NCBI RefSeq assembly: GCF_004362805.1
Contig: NZ_SNYF01000006.1
Coordinates: forward strand, 186,001-250,000
Direction: 5' to 3'
Origin: Algoriphagus boseongensis
GTDB taxonomy: Bacteria > Bacteroidota > Bacteroidia > Cytophagales > Cyclobacteriaceae
DNA length: 64,000 nucleotides
A program made the translations under genes and the position numbers. The notes under the pieces are model-generated. The model ran no database searches. It was given only the letters and a program-made list of their open reading frames with translations, and was not told the origin of the DNA. Of the stretch, positions 33,851-42,834 are shown one piece after another (the stretch's first letter is position 1; each line of letters begins with the position of its first letter).

Positions 33851-35512
33851 TCACTTTTCGAATCCAGTTTTTGGACTTGCCGTGATATTTTGGTCTGCTA
33901 ATGTCCATCCTGCCCGTACTGTTATTTCATCTTTTGTCTCCTCGTTCCTAAAATAGAAGACCCTTTCAGCATTGATTTTCTTGGTGAAATTGCTGGGATC
34001 CCATCGTCCATTTTTGTTGGAATCTTCAATTACTCTGATTTTATAATTCCCTGGTTCTATTAATTGGAATGAATAATTAAAGGAATTTTCAAGGTATTGT
34101 TCTTTGATTATTTCACTTTTCGAATCGATTAATTGAACGATCAAAGGAAGATTTGCTCCTTCAATGCTTCCAGTAATTTCGTCGGCGTATGCCTCCCTCT
34201 TGAGTTTTTTGTAATTGGCTAAGAGTTCATTTTCATTGTACTCTCCTTCGTAATCCACAAAAGTTGAATCAGCTGCTTTCAATGAGAAGATGTCTTTTGT
34301 AAGTGAATCTGGTAGGGTGAGCTGTATTTTAAGTATATCTGAACTTGATGAATCCTTCAAATAGAACATGGATTCATCTATTCTGATAAAGGAAGCAGTG
34401 TCGTAATGAATGTATAGGGAGTCTGTATTGATTCTAGCTATGGGTTTATTGAATTTTAGCTCAATTTCCAGGTTTTGGTAAAAGTTTTTTCCGGAATTAG
34501 CAGATACGGTTAGTTTCTCTGGTCTTCTCTCAGATTCGGGAAATTTTGCCCAGATCAAAGTATCGATAGAAAAGCCTACCGAATCCTGGAGTTTTATATG
34601 AAATTGGCTACTATCTGGATAGGCAATTTTTGGATAAATTCTTATTCTTTTATCACCTGTATTGTATTGATATTCAATAGTTTGATCTATTGATTTTACA
34701 TCCTTTTCAATTGGGTTTTTATTGAGAATTATATCAAAATTTTTCCCAAAATTGCCTGTTCTTAAAATTCTTAAAGGGGTGATATCGGCCTTGGATAGAT
34801 TGAAAAGTAAATCTGTAGCATTCTGGTTGAGTTCAATTGTATCTGTTAAAAAGTCATAATCTTCTGATTTGAACTCTGCTTTTAAGCTTCCATTTTCATC
34901 CCTCCATGCATAAGCGAGATAGTTGCCATTTTTGATATTTGAAATGGCAAAGTTTCCAAGTGTGTCTACTTGACTGAGGTAGTATGGAGCGGCAGTAAAT
35001 ATGTCTGTAGTGTCTCCAATTGGATATATCCCAACCAAGACATTTTTATAATCTATTTTATTGTCGGGAAAAGTGAAATTGATTTTACCGCTTAGTTGTA
35101 AACTGTCAATGGTTGATCCAGTAGAAAATACCAGTTTCAGATTTTCTGCTGGGTTTTCTTCGGATATATCTACAACTGATTTTTGGAAATCGAACACATA
35201 CGTAGTACTATCTTCCAGCTCCTGGTTAAGTTCGATTACAATTGAATTCTTAATAGCAGTGAATATTACCTCGTCTTTATTGATTCTAGGCGTGATGATA
35301 ATACCTTTTGAAGGGTTATCTAATTTGACATATTCATCAAATGTCAAAGTGATTTTTTCGGGCTTGGTATTTATAGATTCAATTAAAGGAGATGATTCCA
35401 GGAGTTTTGGAGGAGTTTCATCCACTGGACCTCCCATTGGTGTGCTTTGTTTTGCACAAGAAGCCAGACCGAATAGAATTAAAAACAGAGCTATGCTATT
35501 GAGGTACTTCAC
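33851..35512 (-). CDS. Ig-like (Big_5) domain lipoprotein
   Basis: This 553-aa lipoprotein has a signal peptide ending at C19 (LFGLASC). An N-terminal bacterial Ig-like Big_5 domain (about 35-135; PKLLESSPLIESINTKPEKI, ITLTFDEYV) is followed by several beta-rich domains. The C-terminal segment SNKNGRWDPSNF resembles a prealbumin-like loop common in Bacteroidota cell-surface proteins. The function is unknown. It is coupled by an ATGA overlap to the methyltransferase gene upstream, and no terminator was noted between its stop and the candidate origin. Confidence 0.8.
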   Translation of the reverse strand: MKYLNSIALFLILFGLASCAKQSTPMGGPVDETPPKLLESSPLIESINTKPEKITLTFDEYVKLDNPSKGIIITPRINKDEVIFTAIKNSIVIELNQELEDSTTYVFDFQKSVVDISEENPAENLKLVFSTGSTIDSLQLSGKINFTFPDNKIDYKNVLVGIYPIGDTTDIFTAAPYYLSQVDTLGNFAISNIKNGNYLAYAWRDENGSLKAEFKSEDYDFLTDTIELNQNATDLLFNLSKADITPLRILRTGNFGKNFDIILNKNPIEKDVKSIDQTIEYQYNTGDKRIRIYPKIAYPDSSQFHIKLQDSVGFSIDTLIWAKFPESERRPEKLTVSANSGKNFYQNLEIELKFNKPIARINTDSLYIHYDTASFIRIDESMFYLKDSSSSDILKIQLTLPDSLTKDIFSLKAADSTFVDYEGEYNENELLANYKKLKREAYADEITGSIEGANLPLIVQLIDSKSEIIKEQYLENSFNYSFQLIEPGNYKIRVIEDSNKNGRWDPSNFTKKINAERVFYFRNEETKDEITVRAGWTLADQNITASPKTGFEK

Positions 35513-36402
35513 TGTTTCTGAAAAATAAAAATGTTGCTTGAATAGTTATTGTTCTTCTTTCCTTTACTGTTGGAATTATAGCCATTTGTAAAGGCTTTTA
35601 TGAATTTACTGAATGTAGAAATATCCTTGTTTTTATAGCCTTCTGATAGTAGCGAGACATAGTAACTATCGAATTTCATTGGTTTTACATCAACTAAGTT
35701 TAAGCCAAATATTTCTTTGAAAGAGTTTATTGATGTTTTATCGAAATGATACAGGTGTCTAGGTACATCCCACCCAGCCCAATATTTTCCATAGTGTTTG
35801 GCATCTTCCGATTCAGGATTTGGGACTGCAATTATAATGTAACCATTTGAATTTAAGCGATTTAACAGTTTTTTAACAGTTTTTCTAAGTTCATGAATAT
35901 GTTCCAAAACATGGAATAAGGTGATCACATCAAAGCTTTTTGACTTCTTTATTTCATCCAGACTTTCTTTTACTTTTTCTCCGAGCTTCTTATTAGCTAA
36001 GCCTCTTGCTTTTTCGTTAGGTTCAATTCCTGCTACTTTCCAATTATTTTCTTTTGCAGCATACAATAACTCTCCAGTACCGCATCCATAATCTAGCCAA
36101 GTACCTTTTCTAACATAGCTTTCTATAAGATGTATTTTGTTTTTAATATTTCTTTTCCGTACCAGATTGTAAATACTCTGGGTTAATGATTTAGATTCAT
36201 CGTCATGTGAGAAGTATTCTGGAAACTCGTAATAGGGTCCGATTTCTTCCTGGCCTGGTCTTGGGTTAGTAAATAGTAAATTACAATTGGTACACCTACA
36301 AATCACAAATGATTCCTTGCTTACAGCAAAGTCTGGGATTTCTTGGTGGTTAAGAAAATGCCCACTTTTGCAGAGTGGGCATTTGTTTAGTCTTTCTGAC
36401 AT
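35509..36402 (-). CDS. Class I SAM-dependent methyltransferase with N-terminal zinc ribbon
   Basis: This 297-aa protein has a four-cysteine N-terminal ribbon (C8, C11, C37, C40: CPLC and CTNC). A Methyltransf_23 domain follows with WLDYGCGTGELLYAA and VITLFHVLEHI. The C-terminal region contains YWAGWDVPRHLYHF, typical of methyltransferases that act on sugars or lipids. The substrate is unknown. It starts one base after the mnmG stop and overlaps the Ig-like gene by four bases, so mnmG, this gene and the lipoprotein probably form one transcription unit. Confidence 0.83.
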   Translation of the reverse strand: MSERLNKCPLCKSGHFLNHQEIPDFAVSKESFVICRCTNCNLLFTNPRPGQEEIGPYYEFPEYFSHDDESKSLTQSIYNLVRKRNIKNKIHLIESYVRKGTWLDYGCGTGELLYAAKENNWKVAGIEPNEKARGLANKKLGEKVKESLDEIKKSKSFDVITLFHVLEHIHELRKTVKKLLNRLNSNGYIIIAVPNPESEDAKHYGKYWAGWDVPRHLYHFDKTSINSFKEIFGLNLVDVKPMKFDSYYVSLLSEGYKNKDISTFSKFIKAFTNGYNSNSKGKKNNNYSSNIFIFQKQ

Positions 36403-36403
36403 T

Positions 36404-38269
36404 TTATCTTCCTAAATAGACGGTTAATATGGAAAGATCAGCTGGAGAAACACCACTGATTCTTGATGCCTGTCCAAGAGTCTCAGGGCGTATCTTATTT
36501 AGTTTTTGTCTTCCTTCGGCCGAAAGCGCGGTGATGGATAGATAATCAAATTTATGAGGGATCCTGAAGTTTTCCATGTTGGAAAGCTTCTCCACCATCT
36601 GCTGTTCTTTATCTATGTAGCTATCGTATTTGATTTGGACTTCGGCTTGTTCAAGTACTTCTTTAGGGTATTTTTCTAAATAAGCTCTTAAATCCTCATT
36701 AATTGATTTAAGCTCCTCTATTCCAATTTGAGGCCTTTTCAATAATTTCTCAGCGCTTATTTTTTCTGTGATCGTAGCGGTGCCTATTTCTTCCAAGCCT
36801 TGGTTTAGAGATTCAGGAGAAAATCTCTTTTGCTTCAAGTCATTAATAAGTTTCGCGGTGTTTGACTTTTTATCCAGCATTTTTTGATGGCGCTCCTCAC
36901 TAGCTAAGCCAATTTGATATCCAAGCTCAGTCAATCTTAAATCAGCATTATCCTGTCTTAAGAGAAGCCTAAACTCGGCTCTTGAAGTAAACATCCTATA
37001 CGGTTCCTCTGTACCTTTATTGATCAAATCGTCTATCAAAACACCGATATATGCATCTGATCTTTTCAAGATAAAAGGATCCTTTTCCTGAACTTTTAGA
37101 CTTGCGTTAATTCCTGCAATTAATCCTTGAGAGGCTGCTTCTTCGTATCCAGTGGTGCCGTTTATTTGTCCTGCGAAGAATAGATTTTCAATTAATTGAG
37201 TCTCTAAGGTTAATTTTAGCTGTGTCGGAGGAAAAAAATCGTATTCTATTGCATAGCCTGGTCTGAACATTTTTGCATTTTCAAATCCGGCAATTTTTCG
37301 GAGAGCTTTGTATTGTACATCTTCAGGTAAAGAGGTAGAAAAGCCATTGACATAGATTTCTACCGTATTCCATCCTTCTGGTTCTACGAAAATCTGATGT
37401 CTTTCCCTTTCAGCAAATCGATTTATTTTATCCTCAATGCTTGGGCAATATCTCGGTCCCAATCCTTGGATTCTTCCATTAAACATGGGAGATCTATCAA
37501 ACCCTGTTTCTAAGGTTTCATGTACCTCTTTGTTGGTATAGGTAATCCAGCAAGTTCTCTGTTCTTTTAAAGTTGTGGTTTCATCTGAATAAGAAAATTT
37601 TTCCGGGTTTTCATCGCCGTATTGGACTTCCATTTTTGAATAATCCAAGCTTCTTCCATCCACTCTTGGCGGAGTTCCTGTTTTCATTCTTCCTGCCTCA
37701 AAACCTAATTGAACCAACTGTTCGGTAATTCCTCTCGCTGCTGATTCGCCTGTTCTTCCTCCACCAAATTGCTTTTCTCCGATATGAATTACCCCATTTA
37801 AAAAGGTTCCATTGGTTAAAACAACGGATTCACTTTCTATTTCTATTCCTATTCCCGTTTTGACACCTGTTACTCTACCGTCTTTTACCAAAATACCTGT
37901 GACCATTTCTTGCCAAAAGTCCACATTTGGAGTTTGCTCTAGTGCCAATCTCCATTCTTCAGCAAATTTCATTCTATCATTTTGAGAGCGGGGGGACCAC
38001 ATAGCAGGGCCTTTTGATCTATTTAGCATTCTAAACTGGATCATAGACTTGTCAGATACGATTCCTGACATTCCCCCTAAAGCATCAATTTCTCGAACAA
38101 TCTGCCCTTTGGCCACTCCTCCCATTGCAGGGTTGCAAGACATTTGAGCAATGGTATTCATATTCATAGTACATAGGAGGACTTTAGAGCCCATCCTCGC
38201 AGCAGCATGTGCGGCTTCGCAACCAGCATGACCAGCGCCAACTACTATGACATCATATTTTGGAAACAT
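36404..38269 (-). CDS. mnmG: tRNA uridine-5-carboxymethylaminomethyl modification enzyme MnmG
   Basis: This 621-aa FAD protein acts with MnmE to modify U34 of several tRNAs, including tRNA-Leu(UAA). The FAD motif VIVVGAGHAGCEAA is at residues 6-19. The GidA signatures GPRYCPSIEDKI and GQINGTTGYEEAA are present, as is the C-terminal EEPYRMFTSRAEFRLLLRQDNAD. The gene classically lies near the chromosome origin, in agreement with the DnaA-box cluster at 33.4-33.85 kb and the parS-like sites just upstream. Confidence 0.97.
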   Translation of the reverse strand: MFPKYDVIVVGAGHAGCEAAHAAARMGSKVLLCTMNMNTIAQMSCNPAMGGVAKGQIVREIDALGGMSGIVSDKSMIQFRMLNRSKGPAMWSPRSQNDRMKFAEEWRLALEQTPNVDFWQEMVTGILVKDGRVTGVKTGIGIEIESESVVLTNGTFLNGVIHIGEKQFGGGRTGESAARGITEQLVQLGFEAGRMKTGTPPRVDGRSLDYSKMEVQYGDENPEKFSYSDETTTLKEQRTCWITYTNKEVHETLETGFDRSPMFNGRIQGLGPRYCPSIEDKINRFAERERHQIFVEPEGWNTVEIYVNGFSTSLPEDVQYKALRKIAGFENAKMFRPGYAIEYDFFPPTQLKLTLETQLIENLFFAGQINGTTGYEEAASQGLIAGINASLKVQEKDPFILKRSDAYIGVLIDDLINKGTEEPYRMFTSRAEFRLLLRQDNADLRLTELGYQIGLASEERHQKMLDKKSNTAKLINDLKQKRFSPESLNQGLEEIGTATITEKISAEKLLKRPQIGIEELKSINEDLRAYLEKYPKEVLEQAEVQIKYDSYIDKEQQMVEKLSNMENFRIPHKFDYLSITALSAEGRQKLNKIRPETLGQASRISGVSPADLSILTVYLGR

Positions 38270-38286
38270 GTATTTATTTCTGTTAA

Positions 38287-38302
38287 TGTTTCACGTGAAA
38301 CG
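38287..38302. promoter_or_regulatory. parS-like ParB-binding site 1
   Basis: TGTTTCACGTGAAACG differs from the widely conserved bacterial parS consensus (TGTTTCACGTGAAACA) only in the last base. It lies 18 bp upstream of the mnmG start. Confidence 0.85.
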
Positions 38303-38331
38303 ATTTTCAGACTCCTTAAAGTCTTTTGAAC

Positions 38332-38347
38332 TGTTCCACGTGAAACG
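38332..38347. promoter_or_regulatory. parS-like ParB-binding site 2
   Basis: TGTTCCACGTGAAACG matches the parS consensus at 14 of 16 positions and lies 45 bp from the first site, directly beside the ybeY stop codon at 38348. Confidence 0.8.
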
Positions 38348-38773
38348 TCAAGATTTTTCAAATAATTCTATAGCAAATTCTTCCTTTTCACGCATTTGTT
38401 TCGCATCCGATTTGCTTTTGTCTTTATAGCCCATCAAATGAAAAAGACCATGAGAAAGTACTCTGCTAAGTTCATCAGTTTCTGATTGGGTATGAATCCG
38501 AGCGTTTTCTTTTATTCTATCAATGCTGACAAATATATCTCCTTCAATGATTCCTTCTTCTTCTGAATTGTCAAAGGTGATTATGTCAGTTAAGGTATCA
38601 TGATCCAAATATTCTACATTGATTTGATGCAGGTACTCATCCGAACAAAAGATATAATTCAGCTCACCGATCTTATGATTTTCTGTTTCTGCAATTTTCT
38701 TTAACCAAGCTTTCCTTTTTTGCTTTTGGGCGAGGTTGTATTGAATTTCTTCTGAAAAGAAGTGAATCGCCAT
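38348..38773 (-). CDS. ybeY: rRNA maturation endoribonuclease YbeY
   Basis: This 141-aa zinc ribonuclease is needed for 16S rRNA 3'-end maturation and ribosome quality control. The hallmark is the metal motif, here SHGLFHLMGYKDKS; in the canonical motif HxxxHxxxxxH the third His is replaced by Asp, which also occurs in other Bacteroidota members as far as I know. The preceding DIITFDN and GDIFVSIDRI segments match the family. It lies four bases after the anti-sigma-like gene, probably cotranscribed. Confidence 0.93.
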   Translation of the reverse strand: MAIHFFSEEIQYNLAQKQKRKAWLKKIAETENHKIGELNYIFCSDEYLHQINVEYLDHDTLTDIITFDNSEEEGIIEGDIFVSIDRIKENARIHTQSETDELSRVLSHGLFHLMGYKDKSKSDAKQMREKEEFAIELFEKS

Positions 38774-38776
38774 TTC

Positions 38777-39193
38777 TTAATCCATGTAGAATGATAGAAC
38801 TGTCTTTTTTCCTCCCTCCTCAAATTTTACCTCATCGCTTAGATGCTTAATAAGAAAAATTCCTCTTCCACCGGTTTTCTCTAAATTTTCTGGAGCTGTT
38901 GGATCTGGCAAAACATCGAGATCAAATCCATTACCCTCGTCTTCGATGATAAATTTCAACTGGTCATTTTCCATGAGGAGCTCTAAATGAACTAGTTTGT
39001 TTTTATCATTTTGATTTCCGTGAATGATGGCATTACTGATGCATTCTGTTACAGAAATCATGATATTTCCATAAATGTCATCATTGATTTCAAAATTATC
39101 TTTTGCATTATCAATGAAGCTCTCGATAATTTTAATGTTCTCTAAAAGAGAAGGAATTGAAATTTTTATAGATTTCATTTTGGAAATGTTCAA
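38777..39193 (-). CDS. Anti-sigma-factor-like ATP-binding protein (RsbW family)
   Basis: This 138-aa HATPase_c_2 domain has N-box ECISNAIIHGNQ, G1 DEGNGFD and G2 GGRGIFLIKHLSDEV. Such proteins are serine kinases that control STAS anti-anti-sigma proteins or act in stress signalling; no partner gene is adjacent. The start is ATG 39193 or the in-frame ATG at 39178. It ends three bases before ybeY. Confidence 0.85.
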   Translation of the reverse strand: MNISKMKSIKISIPSLLENIKIIESFIDNAKDNFEINDDIYGNIMISVTECISNAIIHGNQNDKNKLVHLELLMENDQLKFIIEDEGNGFDLDVLPDPTAPENLEKTGGRGIFLIKHLSDEVKFEEGGKKTVLSFYMD

Positions 39194-39218
39194 ATAGCTT
39201 TTTCTTTTTTACTGATTC

Positions 39219-39980
39219 TTATTCTATTTCAAGAACTATCGGACAGTGATCTGAATGCTTGACATCCTGCAAAATTATAGCACTTTTCAGTTTGTTCTGC
39301 AATTCCTTGGTAACCATGTGATAATCTATACGCCAACCAAGATTTTTTGAACGAGAATTTGCCCTAAAACTCCACCAGGTGTACTGATGTGGAGCATCAT
39401 TAAAGTGACGGAATGTATCGATGAATCCCGAATCCGTGAATTTGTCCATCCATGCTCTCTCTTCTGGTAAAAATCCTGAAGAGTTTTTATTTGAAACCGG
39501 ATTATGGATATCGATCGGTTTGTGGCAAATATTATAATCACCACTTAAGATGATTTTTGGATTCTCTTTTCGTAAATCCTGAATGTACCCGTAGGTATCA
39601 TCTAGGAATTCGTATTTGAAGTCTTGTCTGACGTCTCCAGTTGTTCCCGAAGGAAAATAGGAGGATATAAAAGAAAAATCCTCGAAATCAGCTTGAAGCA
39701 TTCTACCCTCATCATCATATTTGGAAATACCCATGCCATATTTCAAGCTTTTGGGTTTGATTTTTGAGAAGATAGCTACTCCAGAATAACCTTTTTTTAC
39801 TGCTGGAAACCAATACAAATGATACCCTAGATCTTCAAAGATTGCTGGATCTATATCCTTTTCCTGAGCTTTAATCTCTTGTAAACCAATTATATCTGGA
39901 TTTTCTTCTTTCAGCCATTCCACAAATCCTTTGTTGATTGCTGATCGAATTCCATTGACATTGTAGGATATTAGTTTCAT
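39219..39980 (-). CDS. xth: Exodeoxyribonuclease III (AP endonuclease)
   Basis: This 253-aa enzyme of the EEP superfamily repairs abasic sites. Motifs in order: MKLISYNVNGIRSA, catalytic Glu in GLQEIKA, Tyr/Gly patch SSYFPSGT, SGDYNICH (Asp/Asn), WRIDYH, and the C-terminal SDHCPIV with catalytic Asp-His. Its ATG directly abuts the stop of the 119-aa gene upstream. Confidence 0.95.
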   Translation of the reverse strand: MKLISYNVNGIRSAINKGFVEWLKEENPDIIGLQEIKAQEKDIDPAIFEDLGYHLYWFPAVKKGYSGVAIFSKIKPKSLKYGMGISKYDDEGRMLQADFEDFSFISSYFPSGTTGDVRQDFKYEFLDDTYGYIQDLRKENPKIILSGDYNICHKPIDIHNPVSNKNSSGFLPEERAWMDKFTDSGFIDTFRHFNDAPHQYTWWSFRANSRSKNLGWRIDYHMVTKELQNKLKSAIILQDVKHSDHCPIVLEIE

Positions 39981-40340
39981 TCAAATCTCTATTTGGTATT
40001 CTCTTTCGAAATATTCCAGAACATGAAGTTTAAGAAGTTTTTCCTGTTCCAAAATGTCAAAATGAGGCAGTTCTTTACATAATTTCCAATGCGGCCATCC
40101 TTCCTGGTCCACAAAATCCAACTCATAGAACCCGGCATAACTCAGAACCTTGCATATCGCGATATGCATCAAATCTTGCTTTTGTTCTTTTGAAAATGTT
40201 CGGGTTCCTTGACCTAGCTCTTGTACTCCTATAAGAAATAATACTCCATTGAGGTCATTGGGTTTTTTTCCAATGGTTTCTTTGAGGCCATCCAAAAGTT
40301 TGGACCATCTCTTTTCCAGATCTAAATCCCTTTTAAACAT
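39981..40340 (-). CDS. Conserved hypothetical protein
   Basis: This 119-aa soluble protein is not recognised as any named family. It has no signal peptide or membrane helix, is mostly helical by composition, and carries a tryptophan-rich GWPHWKLCKELPHFD segment. It lies between a carboxymuconolactone decarboxylase-like gene (four bases upstream) and xth (no gap), so it is probably cotranscribed with both. I suspect it is a Bacteroidota-restricted family. Confidence 0.65.
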   Translation of the reverse strand: MFKRDLDLEKRWSKLLDGLKETIGKKPNDLNGVLFLIGVQELGQGTRTFSKEQKQDLMHIAICKVLSYAGFYELDFVDQEGWPHWKLCKELPHFDILEQEKLLKLHVLEYFEREYQIEI

Positions 40341-40344
40341 TTAT

Positions 40345-40689
40345 TTATTGCTGATTTTCAAGCTCTTCCCAATATTCTACCGCTCTTCGTAAATGAGGAA
40401 TTACAATGGAACCTCCAATAATCATTGCGATGGAGAAAACTTCAAAGACCTCTTTTCTTCCTACTCCTGCTTCAAAAGATTTTCCCAAATGGTACTTGAT
40501 GCAATCGTCGCATCTTAAAACCATCGAGCAGGCCAATCCAATCATCTCTTTGGTTTTTATATCCAATTCTCCTTCTGCATAGGTATTGGTATCGAGGTTG
40601 AAGAATCGTTTGATGACTTTATTGTCCTCAGCCAAAATTCTCTCATTCATTTTGGCACGGTATGCATTGAATTCCTCTATCAGATTCAT
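40345..40689 (-). CDS. Carboxymuconolactone decarboxylase / AhpD-like protein
   Basis: This 114-aa protein has the AhpD-type signature CDDCIKYHLGKSFEAGV, with the two redox cysteines (CxxC) and the proton-relay His. Such proteins act in peroxide defence or as small decarboxylases. It is the first gene of a minus-strand unit running towards mnmG and is divergent from comF. Confidence 0.85.
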   Translation of the reverse strand: MNLIEEFNAYRAKMNERILAEDNKVIKRFFNLDTNTYAEGELDIKTKEMIGLACSMVLRCDDCIKYHLGKSFEAGVGRKEVFEVFSIAMIIGGSIVIPHLRRAVEYWEELENQQ

Positions 40690-40769
40690 TAATTTAAGTA
40701 TTAATATAGACCAAAGGGCAAATATACGTCATATTATACCCTAAGCTTGTACAACACCACTTTTTAGCT

Positions 40770-41465
40770 ATGCGTTTGAATTTTTGGAAAGATTTTTTGG
40801 ATTTGCTGTATCCCAGAAACTGTGTTCAGTGCGGGATCGCTTTGCTTGATTTTGAACCTCATTTCTGTACCAAATGTCAAGGAACCTTACCTGTGGCTAG
40901 TTACCATTTGTATCCTTTTGACAATGATCTTACCACGAAGGTTAAAGGACTTACTCAAGTAAATCGTGTAATGGCCTTTCTTCGCTTTTCCAAAAAAGGG
41001 AAAAGCCAACATCTTCTTCACCTTTTGAAGTATAGAAATATGCCTGAAATCGGGGAAGAATTAGGAAGGTTATATGGGATTGAATTAATGAGCAAAGGAT
41101 ATCAAGAAGAATGGGATTTAATTGTTCCTGTTCCTCTGCATCCCATGAAACAAAAAAGAAGAGGCTATAACCAAAGTGAAAAATTTGCAAAAGGATTATC
41201 TAAATCACTACAAATCAATCGAATAAGTGTTTTGGAAAGAGTGAAATTTACAGAAACCCAAACCAAAAAGTCCAGGCTTGAACGACTTGAAAATGTTGAC
41301 GAGGTATTTTCTCTAAAAAAGGACGCCAATATCTCAGGTCAGAGGATTTTATTAGCTGATGACGTCATCACTACGGGTGCCACGCTTTGCGCTTGTTCAA
41401 ATGTACTTTTGGCACATGGGGCAAAACATGTAGATTTGATAACCATCGCTGCTGGTGGTCGATAA
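40770..41465 (+). CDS. comF: ComF-family phosphoribosyltransferase-like protein
   Basis: This 231-aa protein has an N-terminal zinc finger (C18, C21, C33, C36) and a type I phosphoribosyltransferase domain with PRPP loop ILLADDVITTGATL. The family is needed for DNA uptake or re-initiation at stalled forks in other bacteria. The intergenic 80 bp to the divergent decarboxylase-like gene must hold both promoters. It starts a plus-strand unit that includes the DinB-like and SDR genes. Confidence 0.92.
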   Translation: MRLNFWKDFLDLLYPRNCVQCGIALLDFEPHFCTKCQGTLPVASYHLYPFDNDLTTKVKGLTQVNRVMAFLRFSKKGKSQHLLHLLKYRNMPEIGEELGRLYGIELMSKGYQEEWDLIVPVPLHPMKQKRRGYNQSEKFAKGLSKSLQINRISVLERVKFTETQTKKSRLERLENVDEVFSLKKDANISGQRILLADDVITTGATLCACSNVLLAHGAKHVDLITIAAGGR

Positions 41466-41474
41466 TCCCATGAT

Positions 41475-42014
41475 ATGAGCATAGATATTGAATTTCTGAA
41501 ATACCCTATTGGCAAGTTTAAGGCTCCTAATGAAATTTCAAATGAAGAAATTTCAGAGAGCAAAGAGATCATCAAAAAATTTCCCGCTGATATTTTTACG
41601 GCAGTTAGTCCGCTATCCGTGTCGCAATTGGATACCCCCTATCGCCCAGGAGGATGGACAGTCCGACAAGTGGTTCACCATTGTGCGGATAGCCACATGA
41701 ATGCTTATCTGCGTTTCAAATTGGCTTTGACAGAGGAAAACCCAACGATCAAACCATATGACGAAGGGGAATGGGCTAAACTTCCAGATGCTAGCCTTCC
41801 AATTGATTCTTCTTTGGAAATTATCAGGGCTATTCACATGAAATGGGGGGTGCTTTTGGATTCCATGTCCAAGGAGGACTTTGCACGAACCTATTTTCAT
41901 CCGGAAAAAGGCAAAAGCCAAACACTTTCTGAAGTTACTTTAATGTATGCTTGGCATAGCCAGCATCATTTGGCGCATGTCCAGCATTTGGTCATGAGAA
42001 ATTTTGATCAGTAA
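41475..42014 (+). CDS. DinB/YfiT-type putative metal-dependent hydrolase
   Basis: This 179-aa four-helix-bundle protein of the DinB_2 superfamily resembles YfiT/BstA: RPGGWTVRQVVHHCADSHMNAYLR followed by a C-terminal HSQHHLAHV, giving the three metal-binding histidines. Related proteins are thiol S-transferases or hydrolases. It starts nine bases after comF. Confidence 0.85.
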   Translation: MSIDIEFLKYPIGKFKAPNEISNEEISESKEIIKKFPADIFTAVSPLSVSQLDTPYRPGGWTVRQVVHHCADSHMNAYLRFKLALTEENPTIKPYDEGEWAKLPDASLPIDSSLEIIRAIHMKWGVLLDSMSKEDFARTYFHPEKGKSQTLSEVTLMYAWHSQHHLAHVQHLVMRNFDQ

Positions 42015-42027
42015 TCTCCTTGAGAAC

Positions 42028-42786
42028 ATGAACATTTCATTAAAAAACCAAAGAATTCTAGTTACAGGTGCCTCCAGAGGAATTGGAAGGGCAATTGCAA
42101 GACAGCTTTCAGAATCTGGAGCCGAGGTTATTCTTCATTTTAATTCCAATAAAACTGAAGCGGAATCCCTTCTTTCTCAACTCAAAAACCCTGCATATCT
42201 AGAACCATGCGATTTGTCAAAGTCATCGGAAGTTGTCGGATATATTCCCAGATTGATTGAAAAATATGGACCAATCACAGCATTAGTGAATAATGCCGGG
42301 ATATCCGTCTCGGCTCCTGATAGTTTGCCTACATCGGAATGGTTGGAAATTTGGCAGAAAACAATGGCTGTAAATGCCACCGCAGTGGGAATTCTCTGTA
42401 AAGAATTTGTAGATCATGCTAAAACCCAGCAAAACGGTCGGATAGTAATGATTTCTTCCCGAGCGGCATTCCGGGGCGATACACCTGATTACCTAGCCTA
42501 TGCCGCTTCTAAGGGAGCTTTAGTGAGTCTTACTCGATCAATGGCCAGGCACTATGGGAAAGTTGGAATTAAAGCCTTTTTGATTGCTCCTGGGTTTACC
42601 AGAACCGATATGGCCAATGAAATCCTGTCTGAATACGGGGAGGATTTTGCTTTAAATGATATTGCATTGAAGGATTTGACGCTGCCGGAGGATATTGCTC
42701 CAATGGTTACTTTACTTTGTTCTGGTCTTGCGGACCATGCCACAGGCACCTCTATTGATATCAATGCCGGCTCCTATGTGAGATAG
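42028..42786 (+). CDS. Short-chain dehydrogenase/reductase
   Basis: This 252-aa classical SDR has the NAD(P) motif VTGASRGIGRAIA, NNAGIS, catalytic Ser in MISSRAA and YAASK as the YxxxK pair. C-terminal features (DLTLPEDIAPMVTLLCS, GTSIDINAG) resemble FabG-like 3-oxoacyl reductases. The frame runs back to 42004 through a TTG, but ATG 42028 is the natural start, 13 bases after the preceding stop. The substrate is unknown. Confidence 0.9.
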   Translation: MNISLKNQRILVTGASRGIGRAIARQLSESGAEVILHFNSNKTEAESLLSQLKNPAYLEPCDLSKSSEVVGYIPRLIEKYGPITALVNNAGISVSAPDSLPTSEWLEIWQKTMAVNATAVGILCKEFVDHAKTQQNGRIVMISSRAAFRGDTPDYLAYAASKGALVSLTRSMARHYGKVGIKAFLIAPGFTRTDMANEILSEYGEDFALNDIALKDLTLPEDIAPMVTLLCSGLADHATGTSIDINAGSYVR

Positions 42787-42834
42787 CCTAACTAATTTCT
42801 GTTATTGGAGTTGTATTAGAAAAATCAGCGGCTA

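Noticed and set aside
38247..38429. 60-aa plus-strand open frame upstream of mnmG with repeated FHVKR
   Set aside because: The repeated peptide is the translation of the two parS-like sites; the frame overlaps mnmG and ybeY and has no protein features.
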